Positions 38,291-48,407 are shown, counted from the stretch's first letter. The stretch is 53,573 nucleotides of DNA from Granulicella sp. (GCA_003138795.1 PLHC01000066.1:489-54061); one strand, 5' to 3'. Program-made: numbers and translations. Notes: generated by a model from the letters alone, not told the origin.

Positions 38291-39571
38291 ATGCAACGAC
38301 GCGACTGTCTCAAACTCATCGCGGGCGCTGCGCTGCTGCCTACATTCGCAGCCAGCGCCGTTTCCACCACGAGCGGCGCGATCACCGCCGACGACGAGGC
38401 CTTCCTCGACGACATGCAGCGTCGCGGCTGCCTGTACTTCGCGGAGCAGGCCGGCGCACAGAGCGGCCAGGTCCTCGACCGCGCCGCAGCCACAAACACC
38501 GACGGCAAACTCGATCCCCGTCGCTTGGCGAGCATCGCTGCAACCGGCTTCGGTCTCACCTCACTCTGCATCGCAGAGAAGCGCGGCTATCAGCCTCGTG
38601 CGCAGGTGCTCGAGCAGGTGCGCCGCACCCTGCGCTTCCATGCGAACACGCTGCCCAACGTGCACGGCTTCTTCTATCACTTCAACGACGTTGATACCGG
38701 CGCACGGATTGACAAGAACGAGGTCTCGTCCATCGACACCTCGCTGCTACTCTGCGGCGTGCTCACAGCGCGCGCGCACTTCCATGACGATGCAGAGATC
38801 CACCACCTTGCCACCACCATCTATGAGCGTGTCGATTGGCCATGGATGCTCAACGGTGGAGAGAGCTTCTCGATGGGATGGCATCCGGAGACCGGCTTTC
38901 TCAGCGCGCGCTGGCACAAATACTGCGAGCTCATGATGATCTATCTGCTCGCACTCGGTTCACCCACGCATCCAATCCCCGCCTCCTGCTGGGACGCATG
39001 GACGCGCCCCGTCATGCACTACGACGGCCTCACCTACATCAGCTCCGACGACCCACTCTTCGTCCACCAGTACAGCCAGGCGTACTACGACTTCCGCAAC
39101 AAGCAAGACAAGTACGCCGACTACTTCACCAACTCCATCACCGCAACCCGCGCCCACGAAGCCTTCTGCCTCTCGCTCGGCAAGCCCTACTCCCGCGACT
39201 ACTGGGGCATCAGCGCCTCCGACTCGCAGCACGGCTACACCGCCTGGGGTGGCCCCCCGGCACAAGGCCAGATCGACGGCTCCGTCGTCCCCTACGCCAC
39301 CGCCGGCTCGCTTCCCTTCCTGCCCGCCGACTGCCTCCGCGTCCAGCGTGCTCTCAAAGCCAACTACGGCAACCGTGCCTGGGGACGCTACGGCTTCTGC
39401 GACGCCTTCCATCCGCAAGCCAACTGGTATGAGACGGACTGCCTGGGAATCGATCTCGGCATCTCGGTCCTGATGGCTGAGAATCTCCGCACCAGCTTCG
39501 TCTGGGCGACCTTCGCGCTCAACCCCGAGGTCGGCACAGCCATGGCGCTGGCCGGCTTCCAGACAACCTGA
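38291..39571 (+). CDS. Glucoamylase-like (GH144-type) glycan hydrolase, secreted
   Basis: Signal-like N-terminus; FLDDMQRRGCLYFAEQA...IAATGFGLTSLCIAEKRGY...FFYHFND...EVSSIDTSLLLCGVLTA...YWGISASDSQHGYTAWGGPP. Confidence 0.85.
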   Translation: MQRRDCLKLIAGAALLPTFAASAVSTTSGAITADDEAFLDDMQRRGCLYFAEQAGAQSGQVLDRAAATNTDGKLDPRRLASIAATGFGLTSLCIAEKRGYQPRAQVLEQVRRTLRFHANTLPNVHGFFYHFNDVDTGARIDKNEVSSIDTSLLLCGVLTARAHFHDDAEIHHLATTIYERVDWPWMLNGGESFSMGWHPETGFLSARWHKYCELMMIYLLALGSPTHPIPASCWDAWTRPVMHYDGLTYISSDDPLFVHQYSQAYYDFRNKQDKYADYFTNSITATRAHEAFCLSLGKPYSRDYWGISASDSQHGYTAWGGPPAQGQIDGSVVPYATAGSLPFLPADCLRVQRALKANYGNRAWGRYGFCDAFHPQANWYETDCLGIDLGISVLMAENLRTSFVWATFALNPEVGTAMALAGFQTT

Positions 39572-39577
39572 TTTTTC

Positions 39578-40582
39578 CTAGACAGTCTTCGGCGGCGCCG
39601 GCGCATAGCCGTTGGCCACAAACCAGGCACACGCCGAGCGCAACGCATTCTCCACGCTCATCACGCGCAGCCCCAGTTCGCGCTCGGCCTTCGCAGAGCT
39701 CGCAAACATCATCTTGCGCCCCATCCGCACCGCCTCGACGGTCGCCCTGGGTTCTTTCCCCCGCAGCTTACCCGTGATCGCTTCATCAAACAACGCAAAC
39801 GCCATCGCGACGGCATGAGGCACCTTCATCGTCGGCGACGGCAATCCCGTAATCGCCGCCAGCCGATCGAGAATCTGCTTCAGCGTCAGGTTCTCGCCGC
39901 CGAGAATATACCGCTCACCCGGCGTCCCCCGCTCCAGCGCCACCAAATGCATCCGGGCAATCTCATCCACATCCACAAGGTTCAATCCCGTGTCGACATA
40001 CGCCGGAAAGTTCCCATTCAGAAAGTCCACAACGATCCGCCCGGTAGGTGTCGGCTTCGTATCCAGCGACCCAATCGGCGTCGTCGGATTCAGGATGATC
40101 ACCTGCTGTCCCGCGCGCGCGGCCTCCATCGCCACCTGCTCCGCCATCCACTTCGACCGCTTGTAGTGACCGATCATATCGGCCTCACTCACGGGCGTCT
40201 CTTCATCGACGATGGTGCCGTCTTTCTTGAAGCCCATCGTCGCGACACTGCTCGTGTACACCACGCGCCGCACGCCAGCCTCCCGCGCCAGCCGCAGCAG
40301 CTCCCGCGTGCCCTCGACATTCGCCTTATACATCTCAGCCGGATCAGGCACCCACAGCCGGTAATCCGCCGCAACATGAATCAGCGCATCGCATCCCGCA
40401 AGCGCAGACGCAAACTTTTCCGGCTCGCGCAGATCGCCCACAACGATCTCTGCCCCAATTGGAAGATTCTTCGTATTCGAACTCGACCGCGTCAGCAGCC
40501 GCAGTTCCGCGCCCTGCAGCGCCGCCATCTGCGCCACATGCGCACCGACAAATCCGGTCGCTCCGGTCAGAAACAAACGCAT
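39578..40582 (-). CDS. hpnA: Hopanoid-associated sugar epimerase
   Basis: MRLFLTGATGFVGAHVAQMAALQGAELRLLTRSSSN...LIHVAADYRLWVPDPAEMYKANVEGTRELLRLAREAGVRRVVYTSSVAT. Confidence 0.9.
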   Translation of the reverse strand: MRLFLTGATGFVGAHVAQMAALQGAELRLLTRSSSNTKNLPIGAEIVVGDLREPEKFASALAGCDALIHVAADYRLWVPDPAEMYKANVEGTRELLRLAREAGVRRVVYTSSVATMGFKKDGTIVDEETPVSEADMIGHYKRSKWMAEQVAMEAARAGQQVIILNPTTPIGSLDTKPTPTGRIVVDFLNGNFPAYVDTGLNLVDVDEIARMHLVALERGTPGERYILGGENLTLKQILDRLAAITGLPSPTMKVPHAVAMAFALFDEAITGKLRGKEPRATVEAVRMGRKMMFASSAKAERELGLRVMSVENALRSACAWFVANGYAPAPPKTV

Positions 40583-40588
40583 GATGGC

Positions 40589-41047
40589 TTAGTCGAGCGC
40601 CTCGGGCTCAATCTGAATATTCGTCTCGCCCGCGGCCTTCTCCTCCCAGTACTTCTTCACCCAGGCGTCAAAGGTCTTGCCCGCCGCAGTATCCCGCCCG
40701 CTGAACCGCAGCGCTGCGATGTCGGCGTAAGAGATCATCAGGCGCTCTACCGGCGCGCCTGGCTTCGGCGTCGGAATAATCCGAATCAGCGAAGCCTCCA
40801 GCGTCGGTTCGCTGCGGCGATCATACAGATAGCCTTCGATCGTCGTTCCGTCCTTACTCGTGACCGAAATATCGCCGCGATAGTCGAACGCCTTCTCCAG
40901 CGCCTCACGCACCTCAGCCTCGCTCGCCAGCTCCGGAAGCCAGCCCTCGAGATTCTCGCGCTCGCGACCCTCGATATGCTCCAGTTCGTCCGGAGACGCA
41001 TGCTGCAGCTGCTTAATCTTCAAATGCTCCTGCTCTACGGTCGCCAT
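40589..41047 (-). CDS. Conserved-looking protein of unknown function in hopanoid gene run
   Basis: 152-aa ORF packed between hpnH and hpnA on the same strand; no family recognised. Confidence 0.8.
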   Translation of the reverse strand: MATVEQEHLKIKQLQHASPDELEHIEGRERENLEGWLPELASEAEVREALEKAFDYRGDISVTSKDGTTIEGYLYDRRSEPTLEASLIRIIPTPKPGAPVERLMISYADIAALRFSGRDTAAGKTFDAWVKKYWEEKAAGETNIQIEPEALD

Positions 41048-41049
41048 CC

Positions 41050-42219
41050 TTAGTCTCCTGCCACGCTGGTCGCTGCTGCGTTGGATACAGTCTCATTCAC
41101 CGAGGTCGTCACCACCACCGGTGTTGGCTTCTCTCCGATCTGCACCAGCGGCCCACGCCCCTCGGGCTTCCACTCGTTCAGCAGCTTCATCGCGCCCTGG
41201 TCCTCATACTTGCTCGAGAAAATCGCCTTCGCCGTCTGCATCAACCCCTTCAGCGAATCAAACGTGTAATTCACGCCCGACGCCTCATAGCCCGAGTGCA
41301 CCATGCAATTCGCGCACCGCGGATTGCCGCTCTCCGTCCCATACTTGGCCCACTCAACCGCCTCCATGAGCTCCTGGAACGTATCCGCGTAGCCATCCTG
41401 CAGCAGGTAGCACGGCTTCTGCCATCCAAAGATTGAGTACGTCGGCATTCCCCACGGCGTGCAGGTCAAATCCTTCTTGCCCATCAGGAACTCCATGAAG
41501 ATGGGCGAAGCATTGAACTTCCACTCCTTCTTCCGGTTCGAGAGGATCGTGCGGAACAGCTTGCGGCTCTTCGCGCGGCCCAGGAAGTGCTGCTGGTCCG
41601 GAGCCTTGTCGTACGTATAGCCCGGCGAAACCATGATGCCCTCAACGCCCGCCTCCGTCAGCTCATCGAAATGCGCCCGCACCGAGTTCGGATCGGCTCC
41701 ATCAAACAGCGTCGTATTGGTCGTCACGCGGAAGCCCGCAGCAACCGCCGCACGCACGCCCTCCATCGCAATCGCATGCCCGCCCTCGCGGCACACCGAG
41801 AGGTCGTGGTGCTCCTTCTGTCCATCCACGTGCACCGAAAAGCTCAGATACTTCGACGGCTTGAACAGGTGCAGCTTCTCCTTCAGAAGCAGCGCATTGG
41901 TGCACATGTACACGTACTTCTTGCGCGCAACCAGCCCCGCAACGATCTCCGGCATATCCGGATGCAGCAGCGGCTCACCGCCCGGAATCGACACCATCGG
42001 CGTCCCGCACTCATCCACCGCCTTGAAGCACTGCTCCGGTGTCAGTTGCGCCTTCAGAATGTGCGCCGGATACTGAATCTTGCCACAGCCGGCGCACGCC
42101 AGGTTGCAGCGAAACAACGGCTCCAGCATCAGCACCAGGGGATAGCGCTTGCGCCCTGAAAGCTTCTGCTTCAGAACGTAGGTTGCCACGGTGAACATCT
42201 GCGAGATGGGTACGCCCAT
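41050..42219 (-). CDS. hpnH: Radical SAM adenosyl-hopene transferase
   Basis: MGVPISQMFTVATYVLKQKLSGRKRYPLVLMLEPLFRCNLACAGCGKIQYPAHIL (Cx3Cx2C)...GGEPLLHPDM; Met at 42219 preferred over 42243. Confidence 0.94.
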   Translation of the reverse strand: MGVPISQMFTVATYVLKQKLSGRKRYPLVLMLEPLFRCNLACAGCGKIQYPAHILKAQLTPEQCFKAVDECGTPMVSIPGGEPLLHPDMPEIVAGLVARKKYVYMCTNALLLKEKLHLFKPSKYLSFSVHVDGQKEHHDLSVCREGGHAIAMEGVRAAVAAGFRVTTNTTLFDGADPNSVRAHFDELTEAGVEGIMVSPGYTYDKAPDQQHFLGRAKSRKLFRTILSNRKKEWKFNASPIFMEFLMGKKDLTCTPWGMPTYSIFGWQKPCYLLQDGYADTFQELMEAVEWAKYGTESGNPRCANCMVHSGYEASGVNYTFDSLKGLMQTAKAIFSSKYEDQGAMKLLNEWKPEGRGPLVQIGEKPTPVVVTTSVNETVSNAAATSVAGD

Positions 42220-42314
42220 GCTGAAAAACTCCTTATGCTGCAAAAACTTTCGCGCTACAAACTACCGATTGAATCTTTCGGCCATGCTATCGATTTAGAT
42301 GTTCCGGTCATGCC

Positions 42315-44393
42315 TTACGCTTCGCGCTCGCCGCGTTCCATCGCTTTGCGATACGTCGTCAGCGCCAGCAAGGGAAAGTACTGCTTATACAGGTGGTAGC
42401 CCAGGTAAAACACCCGGGGAAACCCTGTTCCAGTGTAGTAGCTTTCGCCGTTGCGGCCAGGCACAAGCTCATCCCAGGAACCATCCTCGTGCTGACGTTC
42501 GATCAGCCACCGAACCCCCTTCGCGACCGAGTCCGACCGCGTATCATTCGCCGCCAGCAGCCCCAGCAGCGCCCACGCCGTCTGGCTCGGCGTCGATGGC
42601 CCAACGCCGCGCTGGTTCGGATCGTCGTACGTCCCGCAGGTCTCTCCCCATCCGCCATCGGCATTCTGCACCATGCGAATCCACTCAGCCGCCTGCTGCA
42701 CCGGCGTCTCCAGATACGAGTACTCCACCGCCTCCAGCCCACGCAGCACCAGAAACGTTCCGTACAGATAGTTCACGCCCCAGCGACCGAACCATGAACC
42801 ATCCGGCTCCTGCTCTTTCAGGATGAACTGCAGTGCCTTCTCTACCCGCTTGTCCGCACGCGTATAGCCGTAACAAGCCAGCATCTCCAGAATGCGCCCC
42901 GTAATGTCCACCGTCGGTGGGTCGAGCATCGCGTTATGGTCAGCGAACGGAATCGACTGAAAGATCTTCTTCGTGTTGTCCTTGTCGAACGCCGCCCACC
43001 CGCCGTTCTTACACTGCATCGCAAGAACCCAGTTGATGGCGCGCTGCTCAACCTCATGCTGATACCGCTCACGAGGATTTTGCACAGCTTTTAGACTAAG
43101 CAAAACCTCCCCAGTATCATCGACATCCGGATAAAACTCATTGTTGAACTCGAAGTACCATCCACCGGGCTCAACATTCTTTACCTTCTGCGCCCAGTCG
43201 CCCTTGTGCCGCACCTCTTTCGAGAGCAGCCAGTCCGCAGCCTTCAGCAGCCGGGGATCGGTCTTCGAGACACCCGCCTCACCCAGCGTCGACAGCACCT
43301 GTGCTGTGTCCCACACGGGCGAGAAGCACGGCTGCATCCGGAAGGTCGGCGTCGGATACTCCGGCGTACCCTCCGGGCAATCGATGCCCAGCTTCTCAAA
43401 CTCGTCCATCGCCCGAATCAACTGTGGGTCGTCGAACGAATATCCCAGATAACGCAGAGCCACGATCGCATTCAGCATCGCCGGATAGATCGCCCCCAAC
43501 CCATCCGAGCGCTCAAAGCGTGCCAGCATCCACTGCTCAGCCTTCTTTAGCGCCTTCTTGCGCAGCGGGCGAATATGCACACGCTCCGCCCAGTGCGTAA
43601 GGCGGTCCGCAAAAATAAAGAAATTGCGCCACGAGAAGATATGCTTCTTGTCCCAACGCAGGTGCAGGTCCGCATTCTCGCGTCCGCCCGCATACAACTC
43701 GTCGATACATTGCTCCGGCGGCAGCTTCTTGAACGGCTTATTCGCGTAGATCACCGCCAGCGGCACCAGAATCCCGCGTGACCACGAACTGATCTCGTAG
43801 ATATTGAAATAAAACCAGTTCGGGAACAGCAGCATCTCCGGCGGAATCGCCGGAACGGCATCGTACTCATATTGCCCCAGCGAGCACAGATACATCTTGG
43901 TAAACGTATTGCATTCCACCACGCCACCAAGCGAAAGCACATTCTCCCGCGCCTTCATTAGCACCGGATGGTCGGCCTTCCAGCCCATCAGCTTCAGCGC
44001 CAGGTAGCACTTCACGCCGTAGTTCACATTCGACGGCCCACCCGGATAGGAGCTCCATCCGCCGTCCTCATTCTGGTGCCGCAAAATCTCGTTAATGCAC
44101 CGCTCCATCTTGCCGCGATCGCCCGTGCCCAGCAGCGTATGCATGTAGATGTAATCGGCCTCGAGCATCGAATCGGCCTCGAGTTCGCCGCACCAGTAGC
44201 CATCCTCATGCTGGGTGCCGAGCAGCCAACTCACCGCACCTTCGATACCTTCACTTACCCGGTCCATCGCAAGGTCGATTCGTCCGAATCTTGGCTGCGT
44301 CGTACCTTGCGTGTTGGATGTTTTTTCACTCATGGATGATAGGTGCAAATCAGCGAGTCCAGACTTCAACTTTCCAGCGGTTATGACAGGCAT
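42315..44393 (-). CDS. shc: Squalene-hopene cyclase
   Basis: QW motifs and catalytic DVDDT (FYPDVDDTGEVLL); GGWAAFDKDN, PDGSWFGRWGVNYLYGT, GGWGETCGTYDD; alternative start at 44333. Confidence 0.96.
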   Translation of the reverse strand: MPVITAGKLKSGLADLHLSSMSEKTSNTQGTTQPRFGRIDLAMDRVSEGIEGAVSWLLGTQHEDGYWCGELEADSMLEADYIYMHTLLGTGDRGKMERCINEILRHQNEDGGWSSYPGGPSNVNYGVKCYLALKLMGWKADHPVLMKARENVLSLGGVVECNTFTKMYLCSLGQYEYDAVPAIPPEMLLFPNWFYFNIYEISSWSRGILVPLAVIYANKPFKKLPPEQCIDELYAGGRENADLHLRWDKKHIFSWRNFFIFADRLTHWAERVHIRPLRKKALKKAEQWMLARFERSDGLGAIYPAMLNAIVALRYLGYSFDDPQLIRAMDEFEKLGIDCPEGTPEYPTPTFRMQPCFSPVWDTAQVLSTLGEAGVSKTDPRLLKAADWLLSKEVRHKGDWAQKVKNVEPGGWYFEFNNEFYPDVDDTGEVLLSLKAVQNPRERYQHEVEQRAINWVLAMQCKNGGWAAFDKDNTKKIFQSIPFADHNAMLDPPTVDITGRILEMLACYGYTRADKRVEKALQFILKEQEPDGSWFGRWGVNYLYGTFLVLRGLEAVEYSYLETPVQQAAEWIRMVQNADGGWGETCGTYDDPNQRGVGPSTPSQTAWALLGLLAANDTRSDSVAKGVRWLIERQHEDGSWDELVPGRNGESYYTGTGFPRVFYLGYHLYKQYFPLLALTTYRKAMERGEREA

Positions 44394-44402
44394 AGCCGCA
44401 AT

Positions 44403-45425
44403 CTATACACTCGCCGATCGTGGAGGAGCCGCCGCGATCGCCTGCACAATCTCCGGAGGCAGTCCAAACCGAACATTCTCCGGCATCACCTCAACCTCTT
44501 CGACCGAGCCATACCCCTTGCCCTGCAAGTACGAAACAACCTCCTGCACAAGAATCTCCGGTGCCGATGCGCCCGCCGTGATCGCCACCGTTGTCACACC
44601 CTCCAGCCAGTCCAGTTGAATGTCCTCGGCCTTGTCGATCAGGTAGGAATGCGTTCCAATGTTTTGCGAAACCTCAACCAGCCGGTTCGAATTCGAACTG
44701 TTGCGCGACCCGACCACCAACACCAGGTCTGCTGCATGCGCGACATTCTTCACCGCCGTCTGGCGATTCTCCGTCGCGTAGCAGATGTCCTGCGCATGCG
44801 GTCCCACGATGTTCGGAAACTTCTTCCTCAGCGCCTCGATCATGTACCGCGCCTCGTCCAGCGACAGCGTGGTTTGCGTCAGATACGCAACCTTGTTCGG
44901 GTCGGCCACCACCAGCGCCTCAACCTGTTCCACAGTGGACACCACCTGTGTCACATTCGGGGCTTCGCCCTGCGTACCCTGAACCTCTTCATGGTTCCGA
45001 TGCCCCACCAGCACCAGCGAATACCCCTGCTTGGCAAACTGGATGGCCTCAATATGAACTTTGGTAACAAGTGGACACGTCGCGTCGATTACCTTTAGCC
45101 CGCGCTCCTTGGCCCGCTCCCGAACCGCCGGCGAAACACCATGCGCGGAGTAAATCACCCGCGCTCCCGCAGGCACCTCATCCAGCTCATCGACGAAGAT
45201 CGCACCCTTCTGGGCCAGATCATTCACCACGTAGCTGTTATGTACGATCTCTTTCCGCACATAGATCGGTGCACCAAACGTGTCCAGCGCAATTTGGACG
45301 ATATCGATGGCGCGCACCACTCCCGCGCAGAAGCCTCGCGGCTTCAGCAGTAGAACGCGTTTAGTGGTGGTGGATTCGCCATTGGGTTGGCTGACGTTTA
45401 CGGGATCGGCGATCGAGTTAGTCAC
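44403..45425 (-). CDS. ispH: 4-hydroxy-3-methylbut-2-enyl diphosphate reductase
   Basis: LLLKPRGFCAGVVRAIDIVQIAL...YVRKEIVHNSYVV...YSAHGVSPAVRERA...DATCPLVTKVH; GTG at 45425 is the probable start. Confidence 0.95.
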   Translation of the reverse strand: MTNSIADPVNVSQPNGESTTTKRVLLLKPRGFCAGVVRAIDIVQIALDTFGAPIYVRKEIVHNSYVVNDLAQKGAIFVDELDEVPAGARVIYSAHGVSPAVRERAKERGLKVIDATCPLVTKVHIEAIQFAKQGYSLVLVGHRNHEEVQGTQGEAPNVTQVVSTVEQVEALVVADPNKVAYLTQTTLSLDEARYMIEALRKKFPNIVGPHAQDICYATENRQTAVKNVAHAADLVLVVGSRNSSNSNRLVEVSQNIGTHSYLIDKAEDIQLDWLEGVTTVAITAGASAPEILVQEVVSYLQGKGYGSVEEVEVMPENVRFGLPPEIVQAIAAAPPRSASV

Positions 45426-45526
45426 ATCCCAAGTATACCTTTTTCGGCCATCGGTCGCACCGTCCCCAAGCACCAGGTCACCGTGCAAACCTCAACTGCT
45501 AAACCGATCGCCTGAAGCCTCTGGAT

Positions 45527-45673
45527 TTAGCTGGCGGAGCAACCCTGATGTTTGCAGTCGCACTTGATCGATGTGAATTGCTTGCTATCCTCGCAGATCT
45601 GCGAGCAGTACTTCTTTCCCTCGGGAACCGTACAGGTACAAGCTGTGTGCGCACATTTCTTGGATTCCGGCAT
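45527..45673 (-). CDS. Bacterial metallothionein-like protein (48 aa, 8 Cys)
   Basis: Not in ORF track. MPESKKCAHTACTCTVPEGKKYCSQICEDSKQFTSIKCDCKHQGCSAS; upstream SD-like GGAGGA. Confidence 0.85.
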   Translation of the reverse strand: MPESKKCAHTACTCTVPEGKKYCSQICEDSKQFTSIKCDCKHQGCSAS

Positions 45674-45760
45674 TGGTAAATCCTCCTCATTCGTTCTATT
45701 TATCTGACTTTTTCGACACTCGAGAACGATCGCGGGTTGTCTATCCCCGACCCCCGCAGT

Positions 45761-47452
45761 CTACACGCTCTGCTTCAACATTTGCTCTGCATGCCGCAAC
45801 GAGGTCTCCGTCAGGCTCGCCCCCGACAGCATCCGCGCAATCTCCTCGACGCGTTCCCCAGGCTCCATGCGCCGCACCCCCGTATGCGTCCTTCCGCTGC
45901 GCTCAGCCTTCTCGATCAGAAAGTGCTGGTCGGCAAACGCCGCAATCTGCGGCAGATGCGTGATACAGATCACCTGCTGCGAGCGCGACAAGGTCTTCAG
46001 CTTCTGCCCCACCGCCTCGGCCGCCCGGCCGCCAATGCCGATATCGATCTCGTCGAACACCAGCGTCCGTGGCAGCGCCGTCCGCCGCCGCTTCGCCGCC
46101 GCCCCCGCTCCCTCCTCAACCGACACCTTCAGCGCCAGCATCACCCTCGACATCTCACCCCCCGACGCAATCTCTGTCAGTGGCTTCAGCGGCTCGCCCG
46201 GATTCGTCGCAATTCTGCACTCAACCCTGTCCCACCCAAACCCCGTCCACGCCTCCACATCCTCGCGCGACCCCACCACCACCTCAAACCGCGCATGCAT
46301 CGCCAGCTCGTTGATCTGCCGCTCCGCGACCTTCGCCAGCTTCTGCGCCGCCAGGTTACGCTCTGCCGCCAGCTTTCGAGCCAGCACAATGTACTTCGCC
46401 GCCGCAATCGTCAGGTCCTTCTCCAACTCCGCCAGCCGCGCGTCGCGATTCTCCAGCTCCGACAACTTCGCCGCCGCATCCTGTCCGAACGCCACAACTT
46501 CAGCGAGAGTAGCCCCGTACTTGCGCTTCAGCCGATCGAGCGCCGCAAGCCGGTCCTCGATCTCCCCCAGCCGTTCCGGCGACGCCGTAATATTGCCCGC
46601 GAAGTCCCTCAGCGTCGCCGCTGCATCCTCCACGCTGGCCTTCGCCGCTGCCAACTGCTGCACCGTCTCCCGAAACTGCTCATCGAAACGCGCCAGGTCC
46701 TCCACATGCCGCAACGCCCCGCCCAGCAAAGTCTCCGCCGACACCTCCGCCTCGTACAGCAACTCCTGGGCCGCCGTCGCCGCCGTAAACAGCCGCTCCG
46801 AGTTCGCCAGCACCCGCTTCTCTGTCTCCAGCCGCGCATCCTCTTCCGCGTCGGCGATAGCCGCCGACTCAATCTCTCCAGCCTGAAAACTCCACAGGTC
46901 GATCAGCCGCAGCCGGTCCTGCTCCGCGCTCCGCAACGCATCAATCTGACCTGCCAGTTCGCGCCACCGCCCGTAGGCCGCGCCCACATCCTCACTACTG
47001 ATGTCCCCAAACCTGTCCAGCAGCATCCGCTGCTGCGCTGCATCGAACGCCACCAGCGTCTCCGACTGCGCATGCACCAACGCCAACTCAGGAGCAAGCT
47101 GCCGCAACACCGCCACCGTCGCCGGCTGGTTATTCACAAACACGCGCCCCTTGCCGCTCATCGCAATCTCGCGCCGCAGCAGGATCTCATCGCCCTCCGG
47201 ATCGATTCCATTGGCCTCGAGAATCTCCTCCGCTCCGGGTGTCGTCTCAAACACGCACCCGAGCACGGCCTTCTCCGCTCCAAAGCGCACCACGTCGCTC
47301 GACGCTTTCCCGCCCAGCAGCAGCGCCAGCGCGTCGATCAGGATCGACTTGCCCGCCCCCGTCTCTCCGGTCAGCAGATTCAACCCCGGCCCAAACACGG
47401 CGACCGCGTGGTCGATCACGGCATAGTTCTCGGCGCGCAGTTCCAGCAGCAT
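45761..47452 (-). CDS. recN: DNA repair protein RecN
   Basis: MLLELRAENYAVIDHAVAVFGPGLNLLTGETGAGKSILIDALALLLGG...SGGEMSRVMLALK...VFDEIDIGIGGRAAEAVGQKL. Confidence 0.96.
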   Translation of the reverse strand: MLLELRAENYAVIDHAVAVFGPGLNLLTGETGAGKSILIDALALLLGGKASSDVVRFGAEKAVLGCVFETTPGAEEILEANGIDPEGDEILLRREIAMSGKGRVFVNNQPATVAVLRQLAPELALVHAQSETLVAFDAAQQRMLLDRFGDISSEDVGAAYGRWRELAGQIDALRSAEQDRLRLIDLWSFQAGEIESAAIADAEEDARLETEKRVLANSERLFTAATAAQELLYEAEVSAETLLGGALRHVEDLARFDEQFRETVQQLAAAKASVEDAAATLRDFAGNITASPERLGEIEDRLAALDRLKRKYGATLAEVVAFGQDAAAKLSELENRDARLAELEKDLTIAAAKYIVLARKLAAERNLAAQKLAKVAERQINELAMHARFEVVVGSREDVEAWTGFGWDRVECRIATNPGEPLKPLTEIASGGEMSRVMLALKVSVEEGAGAAAKRRRTALPRTLVFDEIDIGIGGRAAEAVGQKLKTLSRSQQVICITHLPQIAAFADQHFLIEKAERSGRTHTGVRRMEPGERVEEIARMLSGASLTETSLRHAEQMLKQSV

Positions 47453-47610
47453 CGGTTGGTCTCTTTCACCGAGAGCATAGCAGGAGGCGAAGGAAAGGTG
47501 CTTCTCTCATCCAAAAAGTTTTGCACTGCGTCAAAGACATATCGTGCGACGAGCATCTGACTAGGTTCCTCGTTCACCCTCGACCCGCAGTTACACTTGA
47601 ATTGACGCTT

Positions 47611-48405
47611 ATGACATTGCTTGCACTCGCTCTCATCCTTCAAGACGCCGCCACACAATCCCCCACCGATCCATCTCTCGGCCCACCACCTGCTGGCGCA
47701 CACTCGGGCGCCCTTATGGAAATGCTCCATAACAGCGGCCCGACCGCAATCACCGTCCTCATCATCCTGCTCATCATGAGCATCGTTTCGTGGGCCGTCA
47801 TGATCTCCAAGTGGCGCTCCTTTAACGCTGCCGACAGGCAAAATCGCCGTTTCCTGCGAGCCTTCCGCAAATCGGGCCGCCTCAGCGAAATCGCCTCCAT
47901 CGCCGAGCAGTTCAAGCCCAGCCCCCTCGTCGAAGTCTTCAACGAGATCCACGACGAGTACCAGCGCCAGAGCGGCGGTCGCGGCACACCGCCCAATCCC
48001 CAAGGCCTCGAGCGTGCCGCCCAGACCGCCTCCAGCGAAGCCCTCACGCTCATGGAGCGCCGCATGACCTGGCTCGCGACCATCGCGCAGGTTGGCCCCT
48101 TCGTGGGTCTCTTCGGCACTGTCATGGGCATCATCGACGCCTTCCACGGCCTGGGCACGGCCGGCGCCGCTACCCTGCGCGCCGTCGCTCCGGGCATCTC
48201 GGAAGCCCTCATCACCACCGCCGCCGGCCTCATCGTCGCCGTCCCTGCCGTCATGGGATACAACCAGCTCACCTCTCGCCTCCGCGAGTTCGCCGCGCGC
48301 ATGGACGACTTTGGCCGCGAGCTCCTCAACGCCATCGAAAATGCCGCGCGTTTCCAGCCCACCGCCTCCACGCCTCCTGACGATCCTCGCCGGAGGCAAT
48401 CCTAA
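47611..48405 (+). CDS. tolQ: MotA/TolQ/ExbB proton channel protein
   Basis: MERRMTWLATIAQVGPFVGLFGTVMGIIDAFHGLG...ISEALITTAAGLIVAVPAVMGYN. Confidence 0.92.
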   Translation: MTLLALALILQDAATQSPTDPSLGPPPAGAHSGALMEMLHNSGPTAITVLIILLIMSIVSWAVMISKWRSFNAADRQNRRFLRAFRKSGRLSEIASIAEQFKPSPLVEVFNEIHDEYQRQSGGRGTPPNPQGLERAAQTASSEALTLMERRMTWLATIAQVGPFVGLFGTVMGIIDAFHGLGTAGAATLRAVAPGISEALITTAAGLIVAVPAVMGYNQLTSRLREFAARMDDFGRELLNAIENAARFQPTASTPPDDPRRRQS

Positions 48406-48407
48406 CC

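Noticed and set aside
39815-41053. 412-aa plus-strand ORF across hpnA and the 152-aa gene
   Set aside because: Arg-rich antisense artefact with no recognisable motif.
45737-47560. 607-aa plus-strand ORF opposite recN
   Set aside because: Arg/Gln/Leu/His-rich shadow ORF; recN is unambiguous on the minus strand.
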